A stretch of 44,948 nucleotides of DNA from Gamarada debralockiae (GCA_002803225.1 NXFV01001742.1:1-44948); one strand, 5' to 3'. Positions 22,702 through 33,719 are shown, counted from the first letter of the stretch. Notes: generated from the letters alone by a model not told the origin. Translations and numbers: made by a program.

Positions 22702-23646
22702 CGTTGCTTTCGTGGTGGTTTGTTGGAGTTTGGGGAGATTGATATCGAGGTCTTGTATTATGTTGTGTTATGGCGTTTAAATAAAGCTGAAGACGCGAAA
22801 AATCGCGACGGGCAGCGCGAATGGGTTTTCAAATGAGTGAATTTGAGAAGACGAAGACCGAAGACTCGAGAACGGGCATTCCGAATTCACTCAGATCTCA
22901 GATTCTTTGTAGATAGCACCCCACTCGAGGAAACTGGCATTTGACAATCAGTCTATCAAAGCTCTCATTCAGTAGAATTTGTACTCTCAACTCCGACACC
23001 CTCCACCTTCTCCCTCATTATTCCCCACACCATCACGTGCCGTCCCACTCGTCACATGACAAGCCACCCCTTTCCCATTACCCCTTTCCCCAACCTTTCT
23101 CCACACCGCAATCTACGGTCCTCCAACAGAAACGCACAACAAAACTTTGTTGCACATCGACAAAACGCCGAACTGTTCCGTCCTGCGGTCAATCATTTAT
23201 CCTCTCCCCAAGATGGCAGGATGGCGCAAAAGATTTGAGTTTCAGAAATGAGGCGCCTGCCGAGGATTCCCCGATTTGTCACACCATAACTACGCAACAT
23301 CTGACCACTAGATTTGGAATTGATGAGAATGGGCGACGCATGGTGGCTGTTATTTGATAACTTCATTCAGCTTGGGTAGTGAATGGTTTGGCAGTGCAGG
23401 AAGGGGGCTCGCGTGATTGATTATAGAATTCCTACATAAGTCGATATTCTACTTTGAGCCTCATAACTCAAGTACCTCCGCTTGTAATGTCCAACGTGAT
23501 CTCATACTCAGTGAGACCTTATACAATCGTGAAAATTACAGGATGGTTGCGCCGCACATCAATGCTTTCCTAAGCACCACGGCACCCCTCCCCAGCGCTC
23601 CGAAAGACCCAAATTTATTACCATTTTCCAATACCTCAACTGGGCG
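22702..23646. other. Intergenic, no gene seen
   Basis: About 940 bp. The stretch 22980-23200 is C-rich on the plus strand. No open frame is convincing. Confidence 0.4.
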
Positions 23647-25413
23647 TCAAAATTTCACACCTCTTCGTATCCTTCTCCCTTTCTCTGGTGTCGGCATCCG
23701 TGGCACCTTCTGGCCCTCGGGTGGACTCCCAGCTTCAGGCACAACGACAGTTACGCCGCCACTCCTCCAATTCAGCACCATAACTGTGTCATTCTCCCCT
23801 TCACCACCTTCTTTGAAGTACACTTGCCGGACCACCTTCTCGCCAGGAACTCCAACTTCTCCTCCATCAACGTGCATGCTATCCAGCAGCTTATACCCAA
23901 CTTTCATAGTCTCGTCCATTTTGTTCCTCACTGGCGCTAGACTGTGCAGTACATTGATGTCGTCTCCCCACGTGTGTTCTATCTCCTCCAGATTGATCTT
24001 CTCCGTTTCCCCAACTTGTATCCCACTTCCTAGCACTCCTCCAGGGTTTTGGCCAGAAATGTGGCCTTGTGGATAGTACGTGATGGAGAAACCGTTTGAT
24101 AGCAGAAGCTCGTTGGGGAATTGCCAGCGTTGCAAAAAGCAGGAATCGCAGATATCGGCCACCAAATGCATCTTCTCCATCTCCAGTTTATATCCAGCGG
24201 CGCTACCCTCCTTCCAGTGATGTAGAGATAGCATTTCCCGGCCTGATTCGTAGAAGCCTGATAAATCGCCGTGCATGTCGACCTGGTGCAGGGATGGGAT
24301 GTGCGTGAGTTTTGTGGAGGAGAATCGGTACACGCAGTCCATGACAGTGATATCGCCTGCTGTGGTCCGGAGGTTCTCTTTGCATTCATCCACATGATCA
24401 TCAATAATCTTCGCCATGGGCAAGCTCAACATGATTCCAGCACCTCCAAATGCCATAAGCCCGTAGTGGTTCACAGCCCACCAATCCTCGCTCAGACTCC
24501 CAATATATTGCGGTTTCGTCCAATCATGCTCCTTGAGCATGTTCTGTAGATCGAGCATGGAAGGGAAGAATGTATCATCGTCAATGAGGGTAATCCATTG
24601 CGTCTTGTCGTCCCTGGCAGCGTACATGACGTTCACCAGACTGAAGTAGCGCTGGGCGAAGGAATCGATAGGCCGTACGGGATGCACAATATGAGCATCC
24701 ATTCCCAGGTCTCGAAACTGCTTTTCTAAAGCGATCATGTCGCCATCGTCTGCAGCCAAGTCCTCATTCTCAATCACAATCGCATAAAGACGAGCGCCAG
24801 TATTAGGAAGCCAGCGTGCCAGATGCTTCACGGTATCTTTCAGTCGGTTCATGGTGGTCTGGAGCCCAAAAATCATGTTCGATGCGTCGACGACTTGCAT
24901 TTTGTTGTGTGGGACTGCTAGTTCTAAGGGTGGGAGACAGCGCTCGATTTTTACAGTCTGCGAGTCTGCGAGGTCGACATTCGTAAATGCTTCGAAGAGC
25001 GGCTTCTCCATTTTCGTGAGAGAAGGACGTTGGGCATCTGATCGCGCAGTGGCAATGATGTCGCGCGACACATACTGAATTGGATATGTGAATTGGTATG
25101 GCTCGAGCCAGCCCAGGTGTTCGGTGCAAGAGGTAGGTCCTGGCTCTTTGGGTTTCGTTGACGTAGGGTGTAGCAGCTCATCGACATTTTTTAGATGGCG
25201 CTCATCATCGAAGCCGTAGCGGAAGAACACCAGCGCGGTGAGCAGAGTGACGGAGAGCGCGACAATGAGGCGTCTGTGCGGAGCCATGAGAGGTGTTGGC
25301 CTACATAGAGGGATGCGAAAGGGCAAGTGGTGTTGGGCGAAGTTTGTGAAGGAAGAAAATGAGGTTCGAGGTCGACGAGACCATGCATAAGCCGGATTGG
25401 CTGCATGCGACAT
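23647..25413 (-). CDS. Fringe-like glycosyltransferase (DUF604/GT31 type), type II membrane protein
   Basis: An uninterrupted 588-codon frame. Near the N-terminus one hydrophobic helix (LIVALSVTLLTALVFF) after a basic patch marks a type II Golgi membrane protein. The lumenal part has the fringe-family order: a Cys-flanked stem (GPTSCTEHLGWLEPY), RWLPNTGARLYAIVIENEDL, and YFSLVNVMYAARDDKTQWIT leading straight into the metal-binding LIDDDTFF (near residue 276). Then come QYIGSLSED, AFGGAGIMLS and the paired Cys of VADICDSCFLQRW. These match fungal DUF604 proteins, relatives of the GT31 fringe and beta-1,3-glycosyltransferases. The acceptor sugar is unknown. A second Met at 25285-25287 (MAPHRRLIVALSV) would place the anchor at the very N-terminus and may be the real start. 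No intron or lesion is seen. Confidence 0.9.
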   Translation of the reverse strand: MSHAANPAYAWSRRPRTSFSSFTNFAQHHLPFRIPLCRPTPLMAPHRRLIVALSVTLLTALVFFRYGFDDERHLKNVDELLHPTSTKPKEPGPTSCTEHLGWLEPYQFTYPIQYVSRDIIATARSDAQRPSLTKMEKPLFEAFTNVDLADSQTVKIERCLPPLELAVPHNKMQVVDASNMIFGLQTTMNRLKDTVKHLARWLPNTGARLYAIVIENEDLAADDGDMIALEKQFRDLGMDAHIVHPVRPIDSFAQRYFSLVNVMYAARDDKTQWITLIDDDTFFPSMLDLQNMLKEHDWTKPQYIGSLSEDWWAVNHYGLMAFGGAGIMLSLPMAKIIDDHVDECKENLRTTAGDITVMDCVYRFSSTKLTHIPSLHQVDMHGDLSGFYESGREMLSLHHWKEGSAAGYKLEMEKMHLVADICDSCFLQRWQFPNELLLSNGFSITYYPQGHISGQNPGGVLGSGIQVGETEKINLEEIEHTWGDDINVLHSLAPVRNKMDETMKVGYKLLDSMHVDGGEVGVPGEKVVRQVYFKEGGEGENDTVMVLNWRSGGVTVVVPEAGSPPEGQKVPRMPTPEKGRRIRRGVKF

Positions 25414-26123
25414 GGTGCGCCCACTTTAATTGCAGCCTGGGCCGTTACGAGAAGTCGGAGCCATCGCCACTGAAATCGAACTGCTTGCAGCGTGGTGAGT
25501 GAGCCCCTAGAAGTAGTTAATAAACAACTTGACAGTGGCGTCTTAGCAAGAGGCACAGATAAATTTCGGATCGCAACTTCCTCGAGTCAGGGGGGTGAAG
25601 CATTGATAAAGGGGTTGGAGGTCACGAGGCAAGCGCCGAATTTGGGGCGGATAAAATGCCCGTTTTTGAGTGGGGAAATTTAAAGCGTAGAACGGAGAAA
25701 TGGCTGTGAAATTGGGGCCCATGAGAGCAACGAACAATTAAGCATTGGTGATGTCATAGTATTTACATATCTCAATTGGTTCATCCACCATGCCTTCTCC
25801 ACGAGGCTGGCTGAAGCTGTCTCTGCAGCACATTCCTGATGGGACAAAAGCCTGCCTCGGCTCAAGATGCCTCAGTGATTTTCACACCCCCAATTTCAGC
25901 TAAACCAATTGAATGCCTGAAAAGACAGTGATTGTGGTGCCTCATAACGTGGGAGAATGACTAAAATGACCCGGTATTTCTCAGTACACACCCTTCACGT
26001 CGAGCCTCATACGACATAGACAACCACATAAAAACGGCCCTCCAAGACGAATTGCAAAAACCTTACATTGAACCTCGACACTCGTTCCTGAATTCTGAAC
26101 ACGAGCATTACAAGCCGCCCGAA
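25414..26123. other. Intergenic between divergent genes
   Basis: About 710 bp head-to-head between the glycosyltransferase and the RING-CH gene, so it should hold both promoters. No other element is recognised. Confidence 0.4.
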
Positions 26124-27946
26124 ATGGCCTCTCAAGCCCCACACCCGCAGAGAAGACGGAAATCCCGGTCAGAGATACCTGGAGCAGAACAGTCTGCATC
26201 CCGCCCCGAATCCTCTCGATCTATTCTTCGATCCCCGCAAGAAGCACAACTTGCCTCCCACCTCTCCGCATCCAGTCCCGAATCCCATAATCCATCTTTC
26301 GTCTTGAACAATCCCCAGGCGTCTACGAGCTCTTCAACCGCACAACCCCAAGAACCACCTACAACAGCAACTCCAGATGCAGCACAAACGCCAGAAGTAC
26401 CCACTTGCTGGATCTGCCAACAAGATGCCACAGATGACACACCCGAGAACTCAATATGGAGACGACCATGTCCTTGTTCCCTAACGGCGCATGACGAGTG
26501 TCTGATGGAATGGATCACCAGCCAAGAAGCTCCCAAGCCAGGCGAAATCGCCACCACCCAAAAGATTGTATGTCCGGTCTGCCAGGCCCCAATAAAGATT
26601 GAGCGGCCTCGGGACTTCTTAGTTATGATAGCAGATATGGTGCGGAAAGTTGCAAAGGGCTTGGTGGTTCCTACGGCATTGAGTGCGCTAATAGGCTGTT
26701 TTTATTCCGGCTTCCTGGTATATGGCTTCAATGCAATGCATCTTGTTTTTGGGCAGGACGAGGCTAGGAGGCTGCTAATGCCAAATTCTCTTGATCTGAG
26801 AGCAAGAGCTGTGGCAGAGAATTCGGGCTTCTGGAGGGCAATCTTTTGGTTTATCAAGCTTAGTGATCCGTTCCTTCCTACGATGCCGGGAATGAAGCTA
26901 TTTCTTGGTTTGCCTCTGATTGCTCCTGGGCTTGTCCTATCGAGAACGAAGCTTGCGGATCATATCTTTGCTATCCTGCCTATTTCTGTAAGACCTCCAA
27001 CCCCCATCTTTCTTCTCTATTGATGTTCTACATACTGATAGGTTCTTAACAGTATTTGGTCTTCAACCCCACGCGACGGCTAGACCTCACAAGCTGGCCC
27101 CCCTCCCCAGCCCTGACTCTCGCTGTCCTACCATATATCCGAACAACCTACAACGAACTCTACAAACACACCTTCTCCGAACTTGAAAAACAATGGGATG
27201 CAGCGGTCCAACGCAAGCCACGGGAAGGCGAGACCGCAGAACAGATTGCTGCCGAGCAACAAGGACAAAGGGACGAAGGCGGATTCTTCGACATCGAAGT
27301 AGAGTTAGTTGAGGAGGAAGAAGCTATGCCCGACCTTGTGGAGGCAAACGACAACGCAGCGCCTGGCGTGCCACCTGGTGAAGTAGCATTAGAGCGGGCT
27401 GGGGATGGGCAAGTAAGACAAGCTCTGAGAGAGCAGCTTGAGCGTGAAATAAGGGCAGAGAACCCCGATGCACTGGAGCAGAACAACGGGGACGTTCGCC
27501 CTCAGGATTTGCAGGATGCCGCGAGGGGAGCACAACGTGATGTCGATGCTCTCAGGGCGGAGTTGCAGCAGGCTGCGCAGCCGGGAAGAAATGGAAGAGC
27601 AAGGCGCAACAACAACGGCTGGGAGATCCGGCAAAATGTCTCAACGGCCCAAGTTGCTAGTACGGTTATGGGCGCGCTGTTCTTCCCTGCTATTTCATCG
27701 ATTATGGGTGATTTGCTGAAAGTCGTATTACCGGCAAAATGGGTCACCAAAGAATCAAGTAGATGGGGCGTTAAGGTTTCGGGTGGTATGTTGAAGGAGA
27801 AATGGGGTAGGAGTATTATTGGAGGATGTCTGTTTGTGGTGTTGAAAGATGCGGTTACACTATATTGTAAGTGGAAGAAAGCGAGGGATTTTGGGAAGAA
27901 GAGGGTCCTTGATTATGTGGGGGAGCGGAGACAGGCGGGTGCTTAG
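26124..27946 (+). CDS. RING-CH (MARCH-like) membrane E3 ubiquitin ligase
   Basis: Exons 26124-26987 and 27053-27946 (65-nt intron) join at phase 0 to 585 residues. After a disordered Ser/Pro/Glu N-terminus, residues about 95-155 form a RING-CH finger: CWICQQDA, RRPCPCSLTAHDECLMEWI and CPVCQAPIKIERP, giving the C4HC3 spacing. Hydrophobic segments follow (VVPTALSALIGCFYSGFLVY and FLGLPLIAPGLVLS, with others near the end, GGCLFVVLKDAVTLY). An acidic and Gln-rich coiled region lies between. RING-CH proteins such as Doa10/MARCH ubiquitylate membrane substrates at the ER or endosomes; this smaller fungal type is not characterised as far as I know. The Met at 26124 is chosen; an in-frame one at 26052 would add 24 residues without a visible purpose. 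Confidence 0.9.
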
Positions 27947-28912
27947 GATTGAGTTAGGGATTCGGCTTGGAATGGTTTGCAAAAAGCATTGGTATGGCGT
28001 TTGGCGGCTCTCATGATTGAGCCGGGATTAGGTCTGGACCGTGGGGTTAGGGAAGAAAGCATTCATTCAATGATCCTAGAAGCTCTAAAAGTCGAAAATG
28101 CTTCCCTCAGCTCCTCGTTCGTTCTTATGCTATGCTTGTATTGGCCGGAATGCATGAAAGCATTGAGCGTTGCAGTTGGCGAGCTGGTGGGTAGCGGGGC
28201 GGGTATTGGCAGATGTATTGAGCCATTCCAGGATGCAACGGGATGCTGTATTCTTTGGGAAAGTTGTCAAGAGTTGTTCACAATGATATGTCGGGAATGA
28301 CGAAGGAATTGATTCTTTTTGGGAGTAAAATGAACACGACGTGAGTTTGCTCTCATCTGAAACGAAAGGATTGATGAGACACATTGAAGAGGTTGCTAAT
28401 ATGAAAGAAGCTGCTAGGTATCTGTCTCCCTTGATCCTCCGTCTTGATTCTCGTTCACAAGGAGATTCCCTCCCTTTCTGCTTTGGCGCTCTTTCATGAT
28501 TCAGAACTTTGGAGATGCAAAATAAAATGAAGAGATGGGAAACAACCACATGTGGGACAACAATTCTCTCGTTTGCTTTTCGCCACCTGCTACATGGTTT
28601 TCACGTGTCTATAAAATTTGAATGGAGACTTTTGCCAAAGAGCTGGTGAATATGCAAAGGCACTGTAGGGGGTCGGCTTTCTTTGGTTTTCCACCTTTGC
28701 TGCCTGCTTTTCAAGTTTACAAGGAACGTGGAGGGCTTCCTGATGCGGCGCCGTTTCCTGGTTTGGTAATTGGAAAAGGCGGAAGAAAATATGTGGAGGG
28801 GAAAGAATAGGAATGTGCTGGGTCGATATTTTGCTTCTTTTTGCGCTTGTGCTGTATGATTTTCCAATCGCCCATGAAGTGCCAGTGAACGATGGAGCTG
28901 CAGTTGAGAAGC
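27947..28912. other. Intergenic, no gene seen
   Basis: About 960 bp after the RING-CH gene. Frames of 100-140 codons on both strands overlap each other and show no family resemblance. Confidence 0.4.
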
Positions 28913-29180
28913 ACGCTTGCTTCGTTTTGTGCACCTGCGGCATTGTTTTCAATTTGTTCATGAAATTTCAATCGATGATAGATCTTTAGTAGACAAATAA
29001 GTACACTTTTCTTCTTGTGCGCTTGCAGTATAGGTTTTCATCCACTCATCAAATTTCAATGACTGGCTGATCTTTAGTACACCAGTACATTTACTTTCTT
29101 TTTGTGGACCTGTGGTATGCGTTTTTAATTCGCTCATCAGGATTCAATGATTGATCGATCTGCAGTAGATAAGGTATAAC
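28913..29180. repeat. Imperfect tandem repeat, about 85 bp x 3
   Basis: Three degenerate units follow one another. Each has TTGTG(C/G).CCTG/CTTG..GTAT/CATT, then a T-rich stretch, CTCATCA/TTCATGA, a TTCAATGA-like stretch, and GATCT.TAGTA with an A/T tail. Examples of the CAT-core are at about 28960, 29048 and 29135. Unit length varies between about 80 and 93 bp. It has no coding potential and is likely a decayed minisatellite. Confidence 0.6.
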
Positions 29181-29237
29181 CAGTCTATCTGTGTACATCT
29201 CCTTATTCCCAATCATTTATACGTCCAGTCAATTCAG

Positions 29238-29465
29238 TCATCCGACCCAGAGCCCCTTCACCATCTTGTGATGCTTAATTTCCTCATCCTTCTCTGCATC
29301 TTCGGCAGGCAGAACCGCACCCAAGTCCAATTCCCACTTCTCCGCCAGATCCTCAGCCGATTTTGCAAGCAACTGTATGAGGGTTCTTTCCAGGTCAGCC
29401 TTTGTAAGCGTGCACCTGGGAACAACAGAACCTTTAATTATCTCATCAACCATTATGTCTATCAT
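29238..29465 (-). CDS. Possible small gene or terminal exon (75 codons)
   Basis: The frame includes KADLERTLIQLLAKSAEDLA and EKDEEIKHHKMVKGLWVG, a charged amphipathic composition that looks like real protein rather than random translation. No promoter, upstream exon or family can be recognised. It may be the last exon of a longer, lost gene. Confidence 0.3.
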   Translation of the reverse strand: MIDIMVDEIIKGSVVPRCTLTKADLERTLIQLLAKSAEDLAEKWELDLGAVLPAEDAEKDEEIKHHKMVKGLWVG

Positions 29466-30504
29466 TATTCATCAACTACGGTCACTTGCATGTCGGCTTC
29501 CCCTTGAGCACTTGTCAGAAACTTGCTACGCCAGGCTGAACCAGCGCCTTGCAAGCGCCGTACCTGAACCGGTTAAGCGTCAGACAGCGGTCCCAACACC
29601 AGCCGCACCGACGCCGCGCCGTCCAAGCTGTTAAAATACAATTTTCTAACACATCCTCAGCCAGATTCTAGCTTCTCTTTCAACTCTCTAAGCGAAACTC
29701 TGCTATCAAGTTCTCGCTTGACGGGCGCTGCTATTCGTAGCCTCTGGGGACGTCATAATCATTCTGTTGTTATGGCAAGTGCTTCTGACGAATCAGACGA
29801 CGAGTATATTGATAATTAAGGAGGGAAGACTCGTGGGGTTGCCAGAACCCTAGATACGTATAAACAAAGCTAAGCCTAAGTGATAAGCCGCCACCATACC
29901 AACTGACAGCTTCACGGCTGAAGCCCGAAATTGGTAGCGCAAGCTGTTTCGCAGTTTGAAGCGGACCTCTCGAATAGCAGAAGGCTACCTTCCATACTTG
30001 CAGATCTCAATCGCGAAATTCTGCTCCAAATCCCAGTGATGAAATGCAATTCACAGCTAGATTGATCGTTTCGCGTCTAGAAAGATCGGCGGGCGTTGCT
30101 TTGGACCCGGCTGACCTTTTCTTACAAGCCGTTCCGTAATTCGCTGCGCTCGGGGATATCATACTAGGCGGTTCGCAAAACCTAGTCGCTTGTGGTGTCT
30201 GGTCCCCAGAACGAATGTCATTGCTCGTTAGTATCTCTTGGCCCTCCTGGCTGTATTCTCTACCAATCTCTTTGTAGTCGATAGTGAACTTTCTTCCTAC
30301 TTCGAAAAGTTATCTGAACCTTCATGACAATCGGTCGCTCGGTTCCCCGTCACCAGTCTATGGCGTTACTTTATCCCCGATCTAAGAACCTACAGTCGTA
30401 TGTATCTGAATATTATATTGTGGTGGTTCGCCTATGTCATTGGCTGTTTAAGATCACACATAAGTCGATCATTAGGCAATGTGCATCTACTCTAGTTACG
30501 CAGA
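29466..30504. other. Intergenic or highly decayed sequence
   Basis: About 1 kb upstream of the NACHT relic. A short piece near 30000 (ILADLNREILLQIPVM) resembles the start of an F-box, but it soon runs into stops and is not supported further. A frame ending near 29818 (MASASDESDDEYIDN) is too short to judge. Confidence 0.35.
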
Positions 30505-31510
30505 CCTCAACACCTTCCAATCGGAGCTCGAGCTCTTAGCGAGTTCAATCAAGAGGAGGAAAGCTTGATATTTGCCAAGAGGGTTGAAGAAGAAGCCCAA
30601 GAGAAATCCCGATATAGAGCTCTTTCGAGCAAGTTTTTCGAATCTGTGTCGCTCCAGCAAAACGCTAAAGAGACATGTACAAGTCCTCAATTTATGCTCT
30701 TTATATAATTATGAGACGGCGTAAAAGTAGACTCGAAAGGTCCTAAACGCAAGTCTATTCAACCAAACTGTGGAATACTAGGACTAGAGGGGTTAAGCAG
30801 ATTCCTGTACACTTCTGTACACAGGCAAGCTTCGGATCTGGAAAGTCCGTTTTGCTGGCCAATATTGTCGACAATTCACATCTTCATTTGCGAAATAAAG
30901 ATATCACAGTGGCTTACTTCTTTTCCCGGCACGACATTCCCAAAAGCTTGAAAACGCGGAAAATTATTGGTTCTCTGGCTCGACAATTACTACGCCCGGT
31001 TCCAGCCCTTGCGAATGTAGCAGAATTCCTCAATAAGGCTATTTCAGCCTGTTGTTATGAGAACCCTGATACTGAGGTGCATATAGCGCTAGTCCCAAAA
31101 TAGGCTTCGTAAGCTTCAATTCAAAAATCTCTACCCTTTCATATGAAGTTCAACCCTTCCATTATATCTACAGATTAGACCTAGCGCTTCGGTCTCCGAT
31201 GACTTCTCGGCTACCGAATTCGGAGCTCGTACGTCTTACCAGATATCACCGTACCTGCCAACACAGCCCAGGATTTTAAAGGAATATTCCGTCTGCTCCA
31301 ACGCGCTCTCCACCTGACTACAAAGCGTACTTCACCCTTGGCGGGTTGGATGAATGTGAGTCTGCTGAGATGCAGATATTAATTCAACAGCTTCGAAAAC
31401 TTCAGCAGGCATTTGCAATGCTTCTGTCAGACTAGAGCCAAACGATACCCGTAAAGTCGCAGCCAACTTTTTCTTTCGCCGGTTCCGTTTTAGTCTTCCG
31501 ACGTGAGCGG
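30505..31510 (+). pseudogene. NACHT-ATPase (NLR-like) gene relic
   Basis: Pieces in successive frames give the usual order of a fungal NACHT/ankyrin-type protein. They are a coiled-coil piece SYADLNTFQSELELLASSIK; then, after a 1-nt loss at about 30553, EEESLIFAKRVEEEAQEKSR and ALSSKFFESVSLQQN. Next is a broken stretch with several stops, then the P-loop GSGKSVLLANIVDNSHLHL (about 30837-30895) and VAYFFSRHDIPKSLK with IIGSLARQLLR. After a gap comes a Walker-B-like DYKAYFTLGGLDECES (about 31340) and RLEPNDTRKVAANFFF. Members are STAND signal-transducing ATPases, many linked to allorecognition or immunity. Stops and frame changes throughout rule out a full product. The sensor repeats normally found after the NACHT are absent. 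Confidence 0.75.
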
Positions 31511-31638
31511 CAGCCGCCTTAATCGTGAGCAGAGGGTGAGTAGAGCCTGAGCATTCTGAACACGTCCTGAGTCAGCCTGCGTACTACAACGTGGGATCCC
31601 ATTTTGACCTCTTGTTGTGCCCCGACTACAAAGCAGCG

Positions 31639-31696
31639 CTGTAGCCTGTAAGCTACAGTGGTAGGAGCCTTAAAAGTAGCTTAATTACAGGCTATA
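31639..31696. repeat. Short imperfect hairpin
   Basis: TAGCCTGTAAGCTAC is mirrored by GTAGCTTAATTACAGGCTA about 30 nt further on, forming an inverted repeat of 15-19 bp with a small insertion. It could be a cruciform or a remnant of a small inverted-repeat element. Confidence 0.45.
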
Positions 31697-31870
31697 AGAT
31701 TACTGCCTATGGGGAGTCTCTCACTATAGATACACACTACGTATCACTGTAGATAGTCAATCGATTTAGAATCAACGAAAAATCATTATATTGTCAATCA
31801 CGTGTTACTACCACAACCCTGCAATCCCGACAGCCTTCGACCTTGAAATGTTCAAATATAATTTCATTTC

Positions 31871-32560
31871 TCAGCACGTGAAATTCACATAGACTCCAGT
31901 CACAATATCTGCATTCATAAGAGTCTGATTAAATTTGAGCTCGGCAGACTGATGAAGCGACTGCGATGTCTCAAAGATAAAAGCAAGTTCCGAAAAACCC
32001 TCGCCGGAGAGCGTGCACACGCTCGGGTTAATGACGGTGAAGGTGCCACGGTGAACGTCTCGAAAGGTGCCTAATATCTGGGTGCCAATGAGCGGTGGAT
32101 TTGCATTGACAACATTGTTCCAGGTCGGAGCCCGGCCTGGCCAAGATAAAGTCTTCGCCTCGACGACAATGGGGCCGCTGTGATAGATGGGAGTCGTATT
32201 GTTGCAAGGAACATTGAAGACGAGTTCACAGCCATTTCCTCCAAGGCCACTAAATTGGAGATGTATAATAGTGTACACTCGATCAAAAGCCGTGTCTACT
32301 TTCTCAATCAATTGAGCACGCCACTACTTGGTCAGATACTCACGGTTTCCGTTCTTTGTATTCTCGCATCCACCAAACTTTTGTGATACCTGGAACAATC
32401 GCCCAAGTGAGGAAATATCGGGGTTTGCTTCTGAAATAGTATATACCTCCCCATAACTCCAAGGGCATATCTTGCCGATGTCGCACTGTAAAGGCCAGGG
32501 ATATGACCAAACGGGTTGGAGAGCCAATGCAATGGCTATGAAATACTTCGCACAGTGCAT
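31871..32560 (-). CDS. Small secreted cysteine-containing protein
   Basis: Exons 32560-32344 and 32277-31871 (66-nt intron, GTGAGT donor) join in frame to 207 residues. The start MHCAKYFIAIALALQPVWS is a clear signal peptide, and the mature part begins YPWPLQCDIGKICPW. It continues with HLQFSGLGGNGCELVFNV, PIYHSGPIVVEAKTLSW and ends VYVNFTC. Mature cysteines include those of QCDIGKIC, GGCEN, NGCELVFNVPC, VCTL and the final Cys, an even distribution suited to disulphides. There are N-glycosylation sequons (NNTT, FNQT). The pattern resembles fungal secreted beta-sandwich proteins found in many Leotiomycetes, but I cannot name the family. Host-interaction or wall roles are only guesses. An upstream in-frame Met at 32623 would mask the signal peptide. 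Confidence 0.72.
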
Positions 32561-33198
32561 CTTAAAGATTTCATACCACCTGCCTGTCTGCGACTTATGA
32601 CGTCCGATAAAGTTTGCGGGCAATTAATGGTGATGATACTAGGGAGAAAATAAAGTATAGTTCTTTTATCTCACCTTTGGGATTGTGCATTGTTAAGTGC
32701 TGTTTGGCCAGCCCGGCAGAATTCAAATACGAGGCCTCGCGCCATGTGGCTTAAGGTAAACCGAATTCCACGAAATTTTCAGACCTAGGAGATCAGACGA
32801 CGTGTAATTCACTCCGAAAGGTTACATTGTGGCTGCCGTTATTGTGTCCAGAAATGAGGCCACACGTTATAATTAGAAGTGTAACGGCAAGACGTGGAAA
32901 TTTTAGATAGTGTACATCCGCTAACGACACATATTGTGCCCGATGAAAGAATTCATATACGTAATAGAAGATTGCTTTTCCACTTTGGAATAACTCCTTA
33001 TGAATCTATAGAAAGCATTCTTCCATAAAACTTGATCACCAACTCGCGTGATACCCATCAATTCGTCGTGGGGCTTTTCGTTCTGCAAGGATTTGTCCAC
33101 AAGAACAAAATTACAACACCACAGTATCACCCCGACTTCCACCAGAGACCGGTACGGTTTTCAACAGCCCATTATTAAGTAAGCAGAATAGCCACGCT
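32561..33198. other. Intergenic, no gene seen
   Basis: About 640 bp upstream of the small secreted protein gene, which should contain its promoter. No other feature is recognised. Confidence 0.4.
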
Positions 33199-33452
33199 AC
33201 CAGGGGGGGTGACGGAATTCATGACGGATCACTAAAATTTTGACGAAAACTTACCAAAAATCAATCAATCAATCTGTAGAAATATCAGCATTTTTATATT
33301 AAAGCAATATCCTACGCTTAAAGGCTAGACTATTTAGAAGGCTAGCTTTATTTCGATATAAAGGACTTGTGGTTTTAAATTGTAAGGTATACTGTTTTAG
33401 TGGGATTTTTAGCGTCCTCGGCTGATCCGTCACAAATTCTTGCACCCCTGGT
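33199..33452. mobile_element. Possible inverted-repeat element (about 254 bp)
   Basis: The left edge ACCAGGGGGGGTGACGG with CATGACGGATCA is matched, imperfectly and inverted, by the right edge TGATCCGTCACAAATTCTTG with CACCCCTGGT. The centre is AT-rich and non-coding. The ends match at about 25 of 32 positions, and no clean target-site duplication is visible, so this is weaker than the two TA-flanked elements. Confidence 0.45.
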
Positions 33453-33719
33453 GCGCCGACACGTGGTTTGTCTGAGGCTGTTCCCACTTATACTAACTAC
33501 GCAACAAAATGGACGCTTTTATTGTCAATTCTCATTATTTCCAGGACTCCCAAGAGTCTCAGGAGCTACCTGAGTCTTAAATATCTATACAGGGAGAGTT
33601 GTCAGGCTGTAACAGACGCTCGTTGAGGATCTACACGTTATTAATAATATATCTTTAATTTGTACTTGAATTACACTTGAATTACGTGGGAATCGCCTTG
33701 ATATTGCAAAGGCGGCGTA

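Noticed and set aside
23417..24076. 219-codon plus-strand open frame
   Set aside because: It lies antisense to the well-supported glycosyltransferase and has the Ser/Thr/Pro-rich look of a shadow frame.
26132..26557. 141-codon minus-strand frame over the RING-CH exon
   Set aside because: Shadow of the plus-strand RING-CH coding sequence.
28130..28549. 139-codon minus-strand frame after the RING-CH gene
   Set aside because: No recognisable domain, no splice context and composition no better than the overlapping plus-strand frame.
30010..30060. F-box-like start ILADLNREILLQIPVM
   Set aside because: Only one helix-like piece is seen before stops; not enough to call a gene.
33511..33640. Short frame starting MDAFIVNSHYFQDSQESQ near the MITE, considered as the start of a pogo/Fot1 transposase
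   Set aside because: It stops after about 23 residues and nothing downstream resembles the helix-turn-helix or DDE domains.
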